From Cedecea lapagei (GTDB lineage Bacteria > Pseudomonadota > Gammaproteobacteria > Enterobacterales > Enterobacteriaceae), in assembly GCF_900635955.1 (NCBI RefSeq), contig NZ_LR134201.1, forward strand, positions 1,302,001-1,366,000: 64,000 nt of DNA, written 5' to 3'. Below the pieces are notes generated by a model that saw only the letters and a program-made list of their open reading frames with translations, was not told where the DNA came from and ran no database searches. Positions 54,708 to 62,910 of the stretch are shown piece after piece; position 1 is the first letter of the stretch, and the number at the start of each line of letters is the position of its first letter. A program made the translations under genes and the position numbers.

Positions 54708-55045
54708 TCATTTTTCAGGACATTGATAACCGACTCAAAAAACTCAGCTTTCTGGTTTGCCAGCTCAAGCTGTTCTTCAAGTTCCCTGATTCTTTGCTCG
54801 GGTGTAAGTGGGACAGTCGTCTGAGCCACAGGCAGTTTCCTCCTCACCAGGTCAGGAAGTCCGGGGCTCCAGTCAAGCCTGCCATATTTACGCAGCCAGA
54901 CAAGAACGGTGGAGCGCCCCTGAATACCATACCGCTGCTGGGCCTGCTTGTAGGTCATCTCGCCTTTTTCAACCTGATCAACAATAGCTATTTTAAAGGA
55001 TAGAGGATAATCGCGTTGGGTGCGTTTGAACTCAGTCATCATCAC
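54641..55045 (-). CDS. IS3-family transposase orfA (helix-turn-helix protein)
   Basis: OrfA of the insertion sequence encodes the DNA-binding part of the transposase. The N-terminal helix-turn-helix lies in MTYKQAQQRYGIQGRSTVLVW near residue 30, and a leucine-zipper-like segment IRELEEQLELANQKAEFFES lies near 86. Three ATG codons occur at the start; MTEFKRTQRDYPLSF is the likely N-terminus. OrfA overlaps orfB by about 65 bp, and the heptamer A AAA AAG at 54683-54689 (minus strand) is a classic -1 slippery site giving an OrfAB fusion. Confidence 0.9.
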   Translation of the reverse strand: MMMTEFKRTQRDYPLSFKIAIVDQVEKGEMTYKQAQQRYGIQGRSTVLVWLRKYGRLDWSPGLPDLVRRKLPVAQTTVPLTPEQRIRELEEQLELANQKAEFFESVINVLKNDYGVSVVKKRPGKSSRKVRPQK

Positions 55046-55103
55046 GTTCTCCAGATTTCAGTCAGGAACGTGTCAACGCTATTCAGGACGGGTCAAACGC
55101 ATA

Positions 55104-55133
55104 AAAAAGGCCGCATTCGCGGCCTTTTTCACA
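55104..55133. terminator. Bidirectional terminator between the IS and yfaE
   Basis: An 11-bp stem, AAAAAGGCCGC/GCGGCCTTTTT, with an ATTC loop is flanked by A's and T's. It ends the leftward nrdA-nrdB-yfaE transcript and, before the IS arrived, would have lain 7 bp after the glpQ stop. Confidence 0.88.
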
Positions 55134-55134
55134 A

Positions 55135-55389
55135 CTACATCTCGATTTCGATATCGCCGCGCGCTTTGCAGCAGCAGGGGAGAATCTCACCGGGCTGGAT
55201 AAACGCCAGCGGCTCGGTCAGCCACTGCACTTCGCCCGCCAGCAGCCTCGTGCGGCAGGAGCCGCAATAGCCCTCCCGGCACTGATACTCTACGCAGACT
55301 TTGTGTGACTCCAGCGCCGCGAGCAGCGAAGGGTGTTCCTCTTCGCTCGTCAGCTGAGCGCCGGTAATGCTGAGCGTGATACGACCCAT
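55135..55389 (-). CDS. yfaE: YfaE, 2Fe-2S ferredoxin for ribonucleotide reductase cofactor maintenance
   Basis: YfaE is a plant-type [2Fe-2S] ferredoxin that maintains and regenerates the diferric-tyrosyl radical of NrdB. The 84-residue protein has the ligand motif CREGYCGSCRTRL near residue 37, and the fourth cysteine is in EILPCCCKARGD near 72. It matches the E. coli protein in length. It is the third gene of the nrdA-nrdB-yfaE operon, 3 bp after nrdB. Confidence 0.96.
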   Translation of the reverse strand: MGRITLSITGAQLTSEEEHPSLLAALESHKVCVEYQCREGYCGSCRTRLLAGEVQWLTEPLAFIQPGEILPCCCKARGDIEIEM

Positions 55390-55392
55390 TAC

Positions 55393-56523
55393 TTACAGCT
55401 GGAAGTTGCTCAGATCGTCGGTATCGACCTCTGAGTCAATCTGGCCTACCAGATAGGAGCTGACCTCAACTTCCTGCGGCGCGACCTGCACGTTATCGGA
55501 GACCAGCCAGGCATTAATCCATGGAATCGGGTTAGAGCGCGTCTGGAAAGGCAGGTCAAGGCCTACAGCCTGCATACGAATGTTGGTGATGTACTCAACA
55601 TACTGGCAGAGGATGTCTTTGTTCAGGCCAATCATAGAACCGTCGCGGAACAGATAATCAGCCCACTCTTTTTCCTGCTGAGCGGCAAGGACGAACAGAT
55701 CGTAGCACTGCTGACGGCATTCAACGGCGATTTCCGCCATTTCAGGATCATCTTCACCGCTGCGCATCAGGTTCAGCATATGCTGGGTGCCGGTCAGGTG
55801 CAGGGCTTCGTCACGGGCGATCAGCTTGATGATTTTAGCGTTCCCTTCCATCAGCTCGCGCTCGGCGAAAGCGAAGGAACAGGCGAAGCTGACATAGAAG
55901 CGAATCGCTTCCAGCGCGTTAACGCTCATCAGGCAGAGATAGAGCTGTTTTTTCAGCGCACGCAGGTTCACGGTGACGGTTTTGCCGTTCACGTTGTGGG
56001 TACCTTCCCCGAGCAGGTGCCAGTAGCTGGTCATCTCGATCAGGTCATCGTAGTAGCCAGAGATGTCTTTGGCGCGCTTAAGGATCTCCTGATTGGTGAC
56101 GATATCGTCAAACACAATCGCCGGATCGTTAACAATGTTGCGGATGATATGGGTGTAAGAGCGAGAGTGAATGGTCTCGCTAAACGCCCAGGTTTCAACC
56201 CAGGTTTCCAGCTCAGGGATGGAGATCAGCGGCAGCAGCGCAACGTTCGGGCTACGGCCCTGAATGGAGTCCAGCAGCGTCTGGTACTTCAGGTTGCTGA
56301 TGAAGATGTGCTTCTCATGCTCCGGCAGCGCCTGGAAGTCGATGCGGTCCCGGGAGACGTCCACTTCTTCCGGACGCCAGAAGAAGGAGAGCTGCTTCTC
56401 AATCAGCTTTTCGAAGATGTCATATTTCTGCTGATCGTAGCGCGCCACGTTAACCGACTGGCCAAAGAACATAGGCTCGGCGAGCTGATCGTTTTTCGTC
56501 TGTGAGAAAGTAGTGTAAGCCAT
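55393..56523 (-). CDS. nrdB: Ribonucleoside-diphosphate reductase class Ia, beta subunit
   Basis: NrdB holds the diiron site and tyrosyl radical that NrdA needs to reduce ribonucleotides. The 376-residue protein equals E. coli NrdB in length. The radical tyrosine and iron ligands are in WAFSETIHSRSYTHIIRN near residue 110; further ligands are in FAFAERELMEGN and ARDEALHLTGTQ near residues 200-245. The C-terminal DTDDLSNFQL is the NrdA-binding tail. I chose the ATG at 56523 (MAYTTFSQTKND); an upstream extension into the REP-like spacer has no support. The gap to nrdA holds a REP-like element. Confidence 0.98.
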   Translation of the reverse strand: MAYTTFSQTKNDQLAEPMFFGQSVNVARYDQQKYDIFEKLIEKQLSFFWRPEEVDVSRDRIDFQALPEHEKHIFISNLKYQTLLDSIQGRSPNVALLPLISIPELETWVETWAFSETIHSRSYTHIIRNIVNDPAIVFDDIVTNQEILKRAKDISGYYDDLIEMTSYWHLLGEGTHNVNGKTVTVNLRALKKQLYLCLMSVNALEAIRFYVSFACSFAFAERELMEGNAKIIKLIARDEALHLTGTQHMLNLMRSGEDDPEMAEIAVECRQQCYDLFVLAAQQEKEWADYLFRDGSMIGLNKDILCQYVEYITNIRMQAVGLDLPFQTRSNPIPWINAWLVSDNVQVAPQEVEVSSYLVGQIDSEVDTDDLSNFQL

Positions 56524-56547
56524 TATTTTTATTCCGTTATTTTGTTT

Positions 56548-56617
56548 CCCCTCACCCTGTCCCTCTCCCAAAGGGAGAGGGGAGTGGCACGGTGCCGGGA
56601 TAAGCTGAGGTGAGGGG
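56548..56617. repeat. REP-like element between nrdA and nrdB
   Basis: CCCCTCACCCTGTCCCTCTCCC runs into AAAGGGAGAGGGG and is followed about 25 bp later by GAGGTGAGGGG, giving nested palindromes within the 104-bp gap of the nrdAB operon. It is the fifth occurrence of this family in the window. Confidence 0.8.
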
Positions 56618-56627
56618 AAAACGAAAA

Positions 56628-58913
56628 TCAGATTTTACATGCGCCGCTTTCGCAGCCATCGTCCTGGATGGAAGGCGCCAGGTCATCCTGAGTATCTTCC
56701 GCACCGTCGCGGGTGTTTTGATAGTACAGGGTCTTCACGCCAAATTTATAGGCGGTGAGGAGATCCTTGAGCAGCTGCTGCATCGGCACTTTGCCAGACG
56801 GGAAGCGCGTTGGGTCGTAGTTGGTGTTGGCAGAGATCGACTGGTCGATAAACTTCTGCATCAGGCCAACCAGCTGCAGGTAGCCGTCGTTGCTCGGCAT
56901 CTCCCACAGCAGCTCGTAGTTGTTTTTCAGCGCTTCATAATCCGGCACAACCTGGCGCAGGATACCGTCTTTCGACGCTTTGATGCTGATGTGGCCGCGC
57001 GGCGGCTCGATGCCGTTGGTGGCGTTAGAGATCTGCGAGGAGGTCTCGGACGGCATCAGGGCAGAAAGCGTGGAGTTGCGCAGGCCGTGAGTTTTGATGG
57101 ACTCACGCAGGCCTTCCCAGTCCAGATGCAGCGGCTCATTGCTGATAGCATCCAGGTCTTTCTTATAGGTATCGATCGGCAGGATGCCTTTCGCATAGGT
57201 GGTTTCGTTGAACCACGGGCAGGCGCCTTGCTCTTTCGCCAGTTCGTTTGAGGCTTTCAGCAGGTAGTACTGAATCGCTTCGAAGGTCTTGTGCGTCAGG
57301 TTGTTTGCGCTGCCGTCGGAGTAACGTACGCCGTGCTTCGCCAGATAGTAGGCAAAGTTGATCACCCCGATACCCAAGGTACGACGACCCATTGCACCGC
57401 GTTTTGCCGCCAGAATTGGATAATCCTGATAGTCGAGCAGGGCGTCCAGGGCACGAACCGCCAGCACCGCCATCTCTTCCAGATCGTCCAGGCTTTCGAT
57501 AACGCCAAGGTTAAACGCAGACAGCGTACAAAGGGCGATTTCGCCATTTTCGTCGTTCACATCGTCCAGCGGCTTGGTCGGCAGCGCGATTTCCAGGCAC
57601 AGGTTGGACTGGCGCACCGGCGCGATAGCCGGATCGAACGGGCTGTGGGTGTTGCAGTGGTCAACGTTCTGGATGTAGATACGGCCGGTAGAGGCACGCT
57701 CCTGCATCATCAGGGAGAACAGCTCTACCGCTTTCACGCGCTGCTTGCGGATGCTGTCGTCTTTCTCGTATTGGGTGTACAGGCGCTCGAACGCATCCTG
57801 GTCCGCGAAGAAGGCGTCGTACAGCCCCGGTACGTCAGACGGGCTGAACAGGGTGATCTCTTCGCCCTTCAGCAGGCGGGTGTACATCAGCTTGTTGATC
57901 TGTACGCCGTAGTCCATGTGGCGCACGCGGTTGCCCTCAACGCCACGGTTGTTTTTCAGGACCAGCAGGCTTTCAACTTCCAGGTGCCACATTGGGTAGA
58001 ACAGCGTTGCTGCACCGCCGCGCACGCCGCCCTGAGAGCAAGACTTAACCGCGGTCTGGAAGTGCTTGTAGAACGGGATGCAGCCGGTGTGGAACGCTTC
58101 ACCGCCGCGAATCGGGCTGCCCAGGGCACGGATACGGCCGGCATTGATGCCGATGCCTGCGCGCTGAGAAACATACTTCACGATTGCGCTGGAAGTGGCG
58201 TTGATGGAATCCAGGCTGTCTCCGCACTCGATCAGTACGCAGGAGCTGAACTGACGAGTTGGGGTGCGCACGCCGGACATGATTGGCGTAGGCAGAGAAA
58301 TTTTGAAGGTGGAAACCGCATCGTAGAAACGCTTAACGTAGCTGAGGCGGGTTTCACGCGGGTAGCCGGAGAACAGGCAGGCAGCGACCAGAATATAGAG
58401 GAACTGCGCGCTTTCGTAGATCTCACCGGATACGCGGTTCTGCACCAGGTATTTGCCTTCGAGCTGTTTCACGGCCGCGTAGGAGAAGTTCATGTCACGC
58501 CAGTGATCGATGAAATCGTTCATCTGCTCGAACTCTTCTTCCGTGTAGTCTTCCAGCAGGTGACGATCGTATTTACCCATCTCAACCATTTTCACAACCT
58601 GATCGTAAAGCTTTGGCGGCTCAAACTGGCCGTAGGCTTTTTTACGCAGGTGGAAAATCGCCAGGCGAGCGGCGAGGTACTGATAATCCGGTGCGTCACG
58701 GGAGATCAGATCGGCTGCGGCCTTGATGATGGTTTCATGAATATCAGAGGTTTTGATGCCGTCGTAAAACTGGATATGGGAGCGCAGTTCGACCTGGGAG
58801 ACAGAGACGTTGTTCAGCCCTTCAGCGGCCCAGTCCAGCACCCGATGAATTTTATCCAGATTGATGCGCTCTTTGCTGCCATCGCGTTTTGTAACCAGCA
58901 GACTCTGATTCAT
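56628..58913 (-). CDS. nrdA: Ribonucleoside-diphosphate reductase class Ia, alpha subunit
   Basis: NrdA is the catalytic and allosteric subunit that converts ribonucleoside diphosphates to deoxy forms. The 761-residue protein has the N-terminal ATP-cone (LLVTKRDGSKERINLDK). The active-site cysteines lie in RQFSSCVLIECGDS near residue 220 and QSNLCLEIALPT near 435, with the paired tyrosines of the radical path nearer the C-terminus. The redox tail is CESGACKI. It starts at 58913 and is preceded by DnaA and NrdR sites. It is intact. Confidence 0.98.
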   Translation of the reverse strand: MNQSLLVTKRDGSKERINLDKIHRVLDWAAEGLNNVSVSQVELRSHIQFYDGIKTSDIHETIIKAAADLISRDAPDYQYLAARLAIFHLRKKAYGQFEPPKLYDQVVKMVEMGKYDRHLLEDYTEEEFEQMNDFIDHWRDMNFSYAAVKQLEGKYLVQNRVSGEIYESAQFLYILVAACLFSGYPRETRLSYVKRFYDAVSTFKISLPTPIMSGVRTPTRQFSSCVLIECGDSLDSINATSSAIVKYVSQRAGIGINAGRIRALGSPIRGGEAFHTGCIPFYKHFQTAVKSCSQGGVRGGAATLFYPMWHLEVESLLVLKNNRGVEGNRVRHMDYGVQINKLMYTRLLKGEEITLFSPSDVPGLYDAFFADQDAFERLYTQYEKDDSIRKQRVKAVELFSLMMQERASTGRIYIQNVDHCNTHSPFDPAIAPVRQSNLCLEIALPTKPLDDVNDENGEIALCTLSAFNLGVIESLDDLEEMAVLAVRALDALLDYQDYPILAAKRGAMGRRTLGIGVINFAYYLAKHGVRYSDGSANNLTHKTFEAIQYYLLKASNELAKEQGACPWFNETTYAKGILPIDTYKKDLDAISNEPLHLDWEGLRESIKTHGLRNSTLSALMPSETSSQISNATNGIEPPRGHISIKASKDGILRQVVPDYEALKNNYELLWEMPSNDGYLQLVGLMQKFIDQSISANTNYDPTRFPSGKVPMQQLLKDLLTAYKFGVKTLYYQNTRDGAEDTQDDLAPSIQDDGCESGACKI

Positions 58914-58952
58914 GTGAGTTTTACCTGTCCGTGAGATGAGTTTTCCCCTGAT

Positions 58953-59040
58953 TTATACACATCCGTCAGCCTGTGGCTAACTCTGTGGATAAATACTATA
59001 TATAGGGGGTGGGTGACAAAATGGTCACTAGATGGTGAGT
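58953..59040 (-). promoter_or_regulatory. nrdA: nrdAB control region: DnaA boxes and paired NrdR boxes
   Basis: Perfect DnaA boxes are TTATACACA at 58953-58961 and the complement of TTATCCACA at 58984-58992; TGTGGCTAA at 58972-58980 is a one-mismatch box. NrdR box 1 at 58993-59008 has the complete core CTATATATAG. NrdR box 2 at 59025-59040 is weaker (TCACTAGATGGTGAGT). The two starts are 32 bp apart, three helical turns, as is usual for NrdR pairs. This matches the known DnaA and NrdR control of E. coli nrdAB. Confidence 0.82.
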
Positions 59041-59268
59041 ATTCTAGTAAGGAATCCGTTCAGTACAAGTATTGATTTCGGCAATAAAATGAGGTTGTAC
59101 CGGGCGCTCTTTTCGTAAGTCCACGTCACGTAAGGCTTGAGAGAATTGTCAATGGGATGCAAAAAAAATGAAAATTTTGATCGGGTGCTGATTTCTTAAA
59201 CTTCATCGATAATTGCGCAACGGTTCTGGCGCAATTATCGATAATTAATCCTTATACGATATGCCGAT
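59041..59268. other. Remainder of the nrdA-ubiG gap, with a 14-bp perfect hairpin
   Basis: The part beyond the NrdR boxes has no gene. ATCGATAATTGCGC at 59205-59218 and its exact complement at 59229-59242 form a 14-bp stem with a ten-base loop, 27 bp after the ubiG stop. Neither strand has a proper T-run next to it, so it may be a weak or rho-type terminator. E. coli has the large autotransporter gene yfaL in this neighbourhood; it is absent here. Confidence 0.6.
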
Positions 59269-59988
59269 TTATGCTTCTGTGTGCAGCATATAGTTAACAT
59301 CCACGCCAGGCCCAAGCTTGAACTTGTTGGTGACCGGGTTGAAATGTAACCCTGTCATGTGGCGCTCGCGCAGCGGGGTTTCATCTACCCACTGCAGGAG
59401 TTCGGCGGGCTTGATGAACTTCTTAACATCGTGCGTCCCTTTCGGCACCATGCGCAGGACATACTCTGCGCCGACGACGGCCATCAGCCACGCTTTACCG
59501 TTGCGGTTAATGGTAGAGAAGAAGACGTGGCCGCCGGGTTTTACCAGGCGGGCGCAGGCGTGAACCACCGACTGCGGGTCGGGCACGTGCTCCAGCATTT
59601 CCATGCAGGTGACGACGTCGTACTGGCCGGCGTGCTTGGCGGCATGTTCTTCTACCGTCTCCTGGACATAATTCACTTCAACGCCGCTTTCCAGCGCGTG
59701 CAGACGGGCAACCTGCAGCGGTTCAAAGCCCATATCCAGCCCGGTGACGTTAGCGCCTTCGCGCGCCATGCTCTCCGCAAGAATGCCGCCGCCGCAGCCA
59801 ACGTCAAGAACGGTTTTGCCGAACAGCCCACCGGAGCGCTGGTTGATATACCCCAGACGAAGCGGGTTAATGCGGTGCAGCGGTTTAAATTCACCTTCCA
59901 GATCCCACCAGCGAGAAGCGACAGCTTCAAATTTGGCGATTTCCTCGTGGTCGACGTTCTGCGTAACCGGTTGGTTTTCAGCATTCAT
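59269..59988 (-). CDS. ubiG: Ubiquinone biosynthesis O-methyltransferase UbiG
   Basis: UbiG carries out both O-methylation steps of ubiquinone synthesis using S-adenosylmethionine. The 239-residue protein has the SAM-binding motif VLDVGCGGGILAESMA near residue 58, post-I residues in VTGLDMG near 82, and VTCMEMLEHVPDP near 125. The E. coli protein has 240 residues. It is divergent from gyrA, as in E. coli. An A/T-rich intergenic region with the gyrA promoter lies between them. Confidence 0.97.
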   Translation of the reverse strand: MNAENQPVTQNVDHEEIAKFEAVASRWWDLEGEFKPLHRINPLRLGYINQRSGGLFGKTVLDVGCGGGILAESMAREGANVTGLDMGFEPLQVARLHALESGVEVNYVQETVEEHAAKHAGQYDVVTCMEMLEHVPDPQSVVHACARLVKPGGHVFFSTINRNGKAWLMAVVGAEYVLRMVPKGTHDVKKFIKPAELLQWVDETPLRERHMTGLHFNPVTNKFKLGPGVDVNYMLHTEA

Positions 59989-60097
59989 TACAGCGGTGAC
60001 TCCCTGGAGATATTAATGCAGGCAGTATATCAGGCTAACGCCGTGAATAAAGCGCCGACAAATACGTTGAGGTTTCCCCACACAGGGCCGGATGTGT

Positions 60098-60103
60098 TAT
60101 AAT
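60098..60103 (+). promoter_or_regulatory. gyrA: gyrA promoter -10 element
   Basis: A perfect TATAAT lies 46 bp upstream of the gyrA ATG, followed by a TTGCGACC discriminator. No strong -35 is visible, consistent with the weak -35 of supercoiling-relaxation-stimulated gyrase promoters. Confidence 0.6.
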
Positions 60104-60148
60104 TTGCGACCTTTGAATCCGGGAAAACAGTAGAGGGATAGCGGTTAC

Positions 60149-62785
60149 ATGAGCGACCTTGCCAGAGAAATTACGCCGGTCAACATTGAGGAAGAGCTAA
60201 AGAGCTCCTATCTGGATTATGCGATGTCGGTTATTGTCGGCCGCGCACTGCCAGATGTCCGAGATGGACTTAAGCCGGTACACCGTCGCGTACTTTATGC
60301 GATGAACGTATTGGGCAATGACTGGAACAAAGCATACAAAAAATCCGCCCGTGTTGTTGGTGACGTCATCGGTAAATATCACCCCCACGGTGATACCGCG
60401 GTGTATGACACCATCGTCCGTATGGCACAGCCATTTTCCCTGCGTTACATGCTGGTCGACGGCCAGGGTAACTTCGGTTCCGTAGACGGCGACTCCGCCG
60501 CAGCGATGCGTTATACGGAAATCCGTATGTCGAAAATCGCCCACGAGCTGATGGCCGACCTGGAAAAAGATACGGTTGATTTCGTCGATAACTACGACGG
60601 CACCGAAAAAATTCCAGACGTCATGCCGACCAAAATCCCTAACCTGCTGGTAAACGGTTCATCCGGTATCGCAGTCGGGATGGCGACTAACATTCCGCCG
60701 CACAACATTACCGAAGTCATCAACGGCTGCCTCGCGTATATCGAAGACGAGAATATCAGCGTTGAAGGCTTGATGGAGCACATCCCAGGCCCGGACTTCC
60801 CTACCGCCGCTATCATTAACGGCCGTCGTGGTATTGAAGAAGCCTACCGCACCGGTCGCGGTAAAATTTATATTCGCGCCCGCGCAGAAGTGGAAGCGGA
60901 CGCCAAAACCGGCCGTGAAACCATCATCGTTCACGAAATTCCTTATCAGGTGAACAAAGCTCGCCTGATCGAGAAAATTGCCGAGCTGGTGAAAGACAAA
61001 CGCGTGGAAGGCATTAGCGCCCTGCGCGATGAGTCCGACAAAGACGGTATGCGCATTGTTATTGAGATTAAGCGCGACGCCGTGGGTGAAGTGGTGCTCA
61101 ATAACCTTTACTCCCAGACTCAGCTGCAGGTTTCCTTCGGTATCAACATGGTTGCTCTGCACCATGGTCAGCCGAAGATCATGACCCTGAAAGAGATTCT
61201 GGCCGCGTTCGTGCGTCACCGCCGCGAGGTGGTAACCCGCCGTACCATCTTTGAACTGCGCAAAGCCCGCGATCGCGCCCATATCCTTGAAGGTCTGGCG
61301 ATCGCCCTGGCGAACATCGACCCGATCATTGAGCTTATTCGCAACTCGCCGAATGCCGCAGAAGCGAAAGCAAGCCTGGTGGCCAGCTCCTGGGATCTGG
61401 GTAACGTTGCCGCCATGCTGGAACGTGCCGGAGACGACGCCGCGCGTCCTGAGTGGCTGGAGCCAGAGTTCGGGATCCGCGACGGTAAATACTTCCTCAC
61501 CGAGCAGCAGGCTCAGGCGATTCTGGATCTGCGTCTGCAGAAACTGACCGGCCTTGAGCATGAAAAACTGCTCGATGAGTATAAAGAGCTGCTGCAGCAG
61601 ATCGCTGAATTACTGCATATCCTGGGCAGCGCAGAGCGCCTGATGGAAGTGATTCGTGAAGAGCTGGAAGCGATGCGCGATCAGTTCGGCGACAACCGCC
61701 GCACCGAGATCACGGCTAACACCGCGGATATCAACATCGAAGACCTGATCAACCAGGAAGACGTGGTGGTCACCCTGTCTCACCAGGGCTATGTGAAGTA
61801 TCAGCCGCTGACTGACTATGAAGCGCAGCGCCGCGGCGGCAAAGGCAAGTCAGCCGCACGTATAAAAGAAGAAGACTTTATTGACCGCCTGCTGGTGGCC
61901 AACACCCATGACACGATCCTGCTGTTCTCCAGCCGCGGTCGCCTGTACTGGATGAAGGTCTATCAGCTGCCGGAAGCGAGCCGTGGCGCGCGTGGTCGCC
62001 CAATTGTTAACCTGCTGCCGCTTGAGCAGGACGAGCGCATCACCGCGATTCTGCCGGTGCGCGAGTACGCAGAAGGCATCAACGTCTTTATGGCTACCGC
62101 GAGCGGTACCGTGAAGAAAACTGCGTTGACCGACTTCAGCCGTCCTCGTTCTGCGGGCATCATCGCCGTTAACCTGAACGAAGGCGACGAGCTGATTGGC
62201 GTTGATTTAACCAACGGCAGCGATGAAGCGATGCTGTTCTCTGCTGCGGGTAAAGTGGTGCGCTTCAAAGAAGACGCCGTTCGTACCATGGGTCGTACCG
62301 CAACGGGCGTTCGCGGCATTAAACTTGCTGGCGAAGACAAAGTGGTTTCCCTGATCATCCCTCGGGGCGAAGGTGCGATTCTGACCGTCACGCAGAATGG
62401 TTACGGTAAACGTACCGCAGCGGCAGAGTACCCAACCAAGTCTCGTGCAACGCAGGGCGTTATCTCCATCAAAGTGACCGAGCGCAACGGCAGCGTCGTT
62501 GGGGCGGTGCAGGTGGAAGATACCGACCAGATCATGATGATCACCGATGCCGGTACGCTGGTGCGTACTCGCGTGTCCGAGGTCAGCGTGGTCGGGCGTA
62601 ACACCCAGGGCGTGATCCTCATCCGTACTGCGGAAGACGAAAGCGTGGTTGGCCTGCAGCGCGTGGCCGAGCCGGTGGATGATGAAGAGCTGGACAGCAT
62701 CGACGGCAGCGTCGCGGAAGGGGACGATGAGATCGCTCCTGAAGCGGAGACTGACGATGATGCAGCGGACGAAGCGGATGAATAA
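60149..62785 (+). CDS. gyrA: DNA gyrase subunit A
   Basis: GyrA cuts and rejoins DNA in the gyrase A2B2 complex that introduces negative supercoils. The 878-residue protein has the winged-helix domain with the catalytic Tyr122 in AAMRYTEIRMS. The quinolone-resistance-determining region reads HPHGDTAVYD, so residue 83 is Thr and residue 87 Asp. The GyrA-box of the C-terminal beta-pinwheel is QRRGGKG near residue 560. The acidic tail is EIAPEAETDDDAADEADE. A terminator follows the stop. Confidence 0.98.
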   Translation: MSDLAREITPVNIEEELKSSYLDYAMSVIVGRALPDVRDGLKPVHRRVLYAMNVLGNDWNKAYKKSARVVGDVIGKYHPHGDTAVYDTIVRMAQPFSLRYMLVDGQGNFGSVDGDSAAAMRYTEIRMSKIAHELMADLEKDTVDFVDNYDGTEKIPDVMPTKIPNLLVNGSSGIAVGMATNIPPHNITEVINGCLAYIEDENISVEGLMEHIPGPDFPTAAIINGRRGIEEAYRTGRGKIYIRARAEVEADAKTGRETIIVHEIPYQVNKARLIEKIAELVKDKRVEGISALRDESDKDGMRIVIEIKRDAVGEVVLNNLYSQTQLQVSFGINMVALHHGQPKIMTLKEILAAFVRHRREVVTRRTIFELRKARDRAHILEGLAIALANIDPIIELIRNSPNAAEAKASLVASSWDLGNVAAMLERAGDDAARPEWLEPEFGIRDGKYFLTEQQAQAILDLRLQKLTGLEHEKLLDEYKELLQQIAELLHILGSAERLMEVIREELEAMRDQFGDNRRTEITANTADINIEDLINQEDVVVTLSHQGYVKYQPLTDYEAQRRGGKGKSAARIKEEDFIDRLLVANTHDTILLFSSRGRLYWMKVYQLPEASRGARGRPIVNLLPLEQDERITAILPVREYAEGINVFMATASGTVKKTALTDFSRPRSAGIIAVNLNEGDELIGVDLTNGSDEAMLFSAAGKVVRFKEDAVRTMGRTATGVRGIKLAGEDKVVSLIIPRGEGAILTVTQNGYGKRTAAAEYPTKSRATQGVISIKVTERNGSVVGAVQVEDTDQIMMITDAGTLVRTRVSEVSVVGRNTQGVILIRTAEDESVVGLQRVAEPVDDEELDSIDGSVAEGDDEIAPEAETDDDAADEADE

Positions 62786-62804
62786 TCCGGAATAGTCTGT
62801 AAAT

Positions 62805-62830
62805 AAAGGGTCGCTTCGGCGGCCCTTTTT
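62805..62830 (+). terminator. Terminator after gyrA
   Basis: AAAGGGTCGC pairs with GCGGCCCTTT (one G-U pair) around a stable TTCG loop, followed by T's. Confidence 0.88.
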
Positions 62831-62910
62831 GTTAGCCGTTGCGGGACAAGGGTTTTGCGGCTACCTTAAGCGCATCTCAATTTATTCGCTCGCGTACCGT
62901 CAGGCTCAAT

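Larger units (their letters stand above)
53784..55095 (-). mobile_element. IS3-family insertion sequence, about 1.3 kb, apparently complete
   Basis: The ends are imperfect 25-bp inverted repeats: TGACTAGTCCTGATATAGG... at 53784-53808 and the complement of TGACCCGTCCTGAATAGCG... at 55071-55095, identical at 18 of 25 positions. The bases AAC flank both sides (53781-53783 and 55096-55098), a 3-bp target duplication that fits the family. It carries orfA and orfB in the leftward direction, with a slippery sequence between them. I do not assign a named IS. Confidence 0.92.

Noticed and set aside
53787..55045. IS orfA/orfB as a frameshifted pseudogene
   Set aside because: The A AAA AAG heptamer in the overlap is the normal programmed frameshift of the family, and all DDE residues are present.
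57291..58934. Open reading frame of 547 codons antisense to nrdA
   Set aside because: Same reason: codon-bias shadow of nrdA with no family match.
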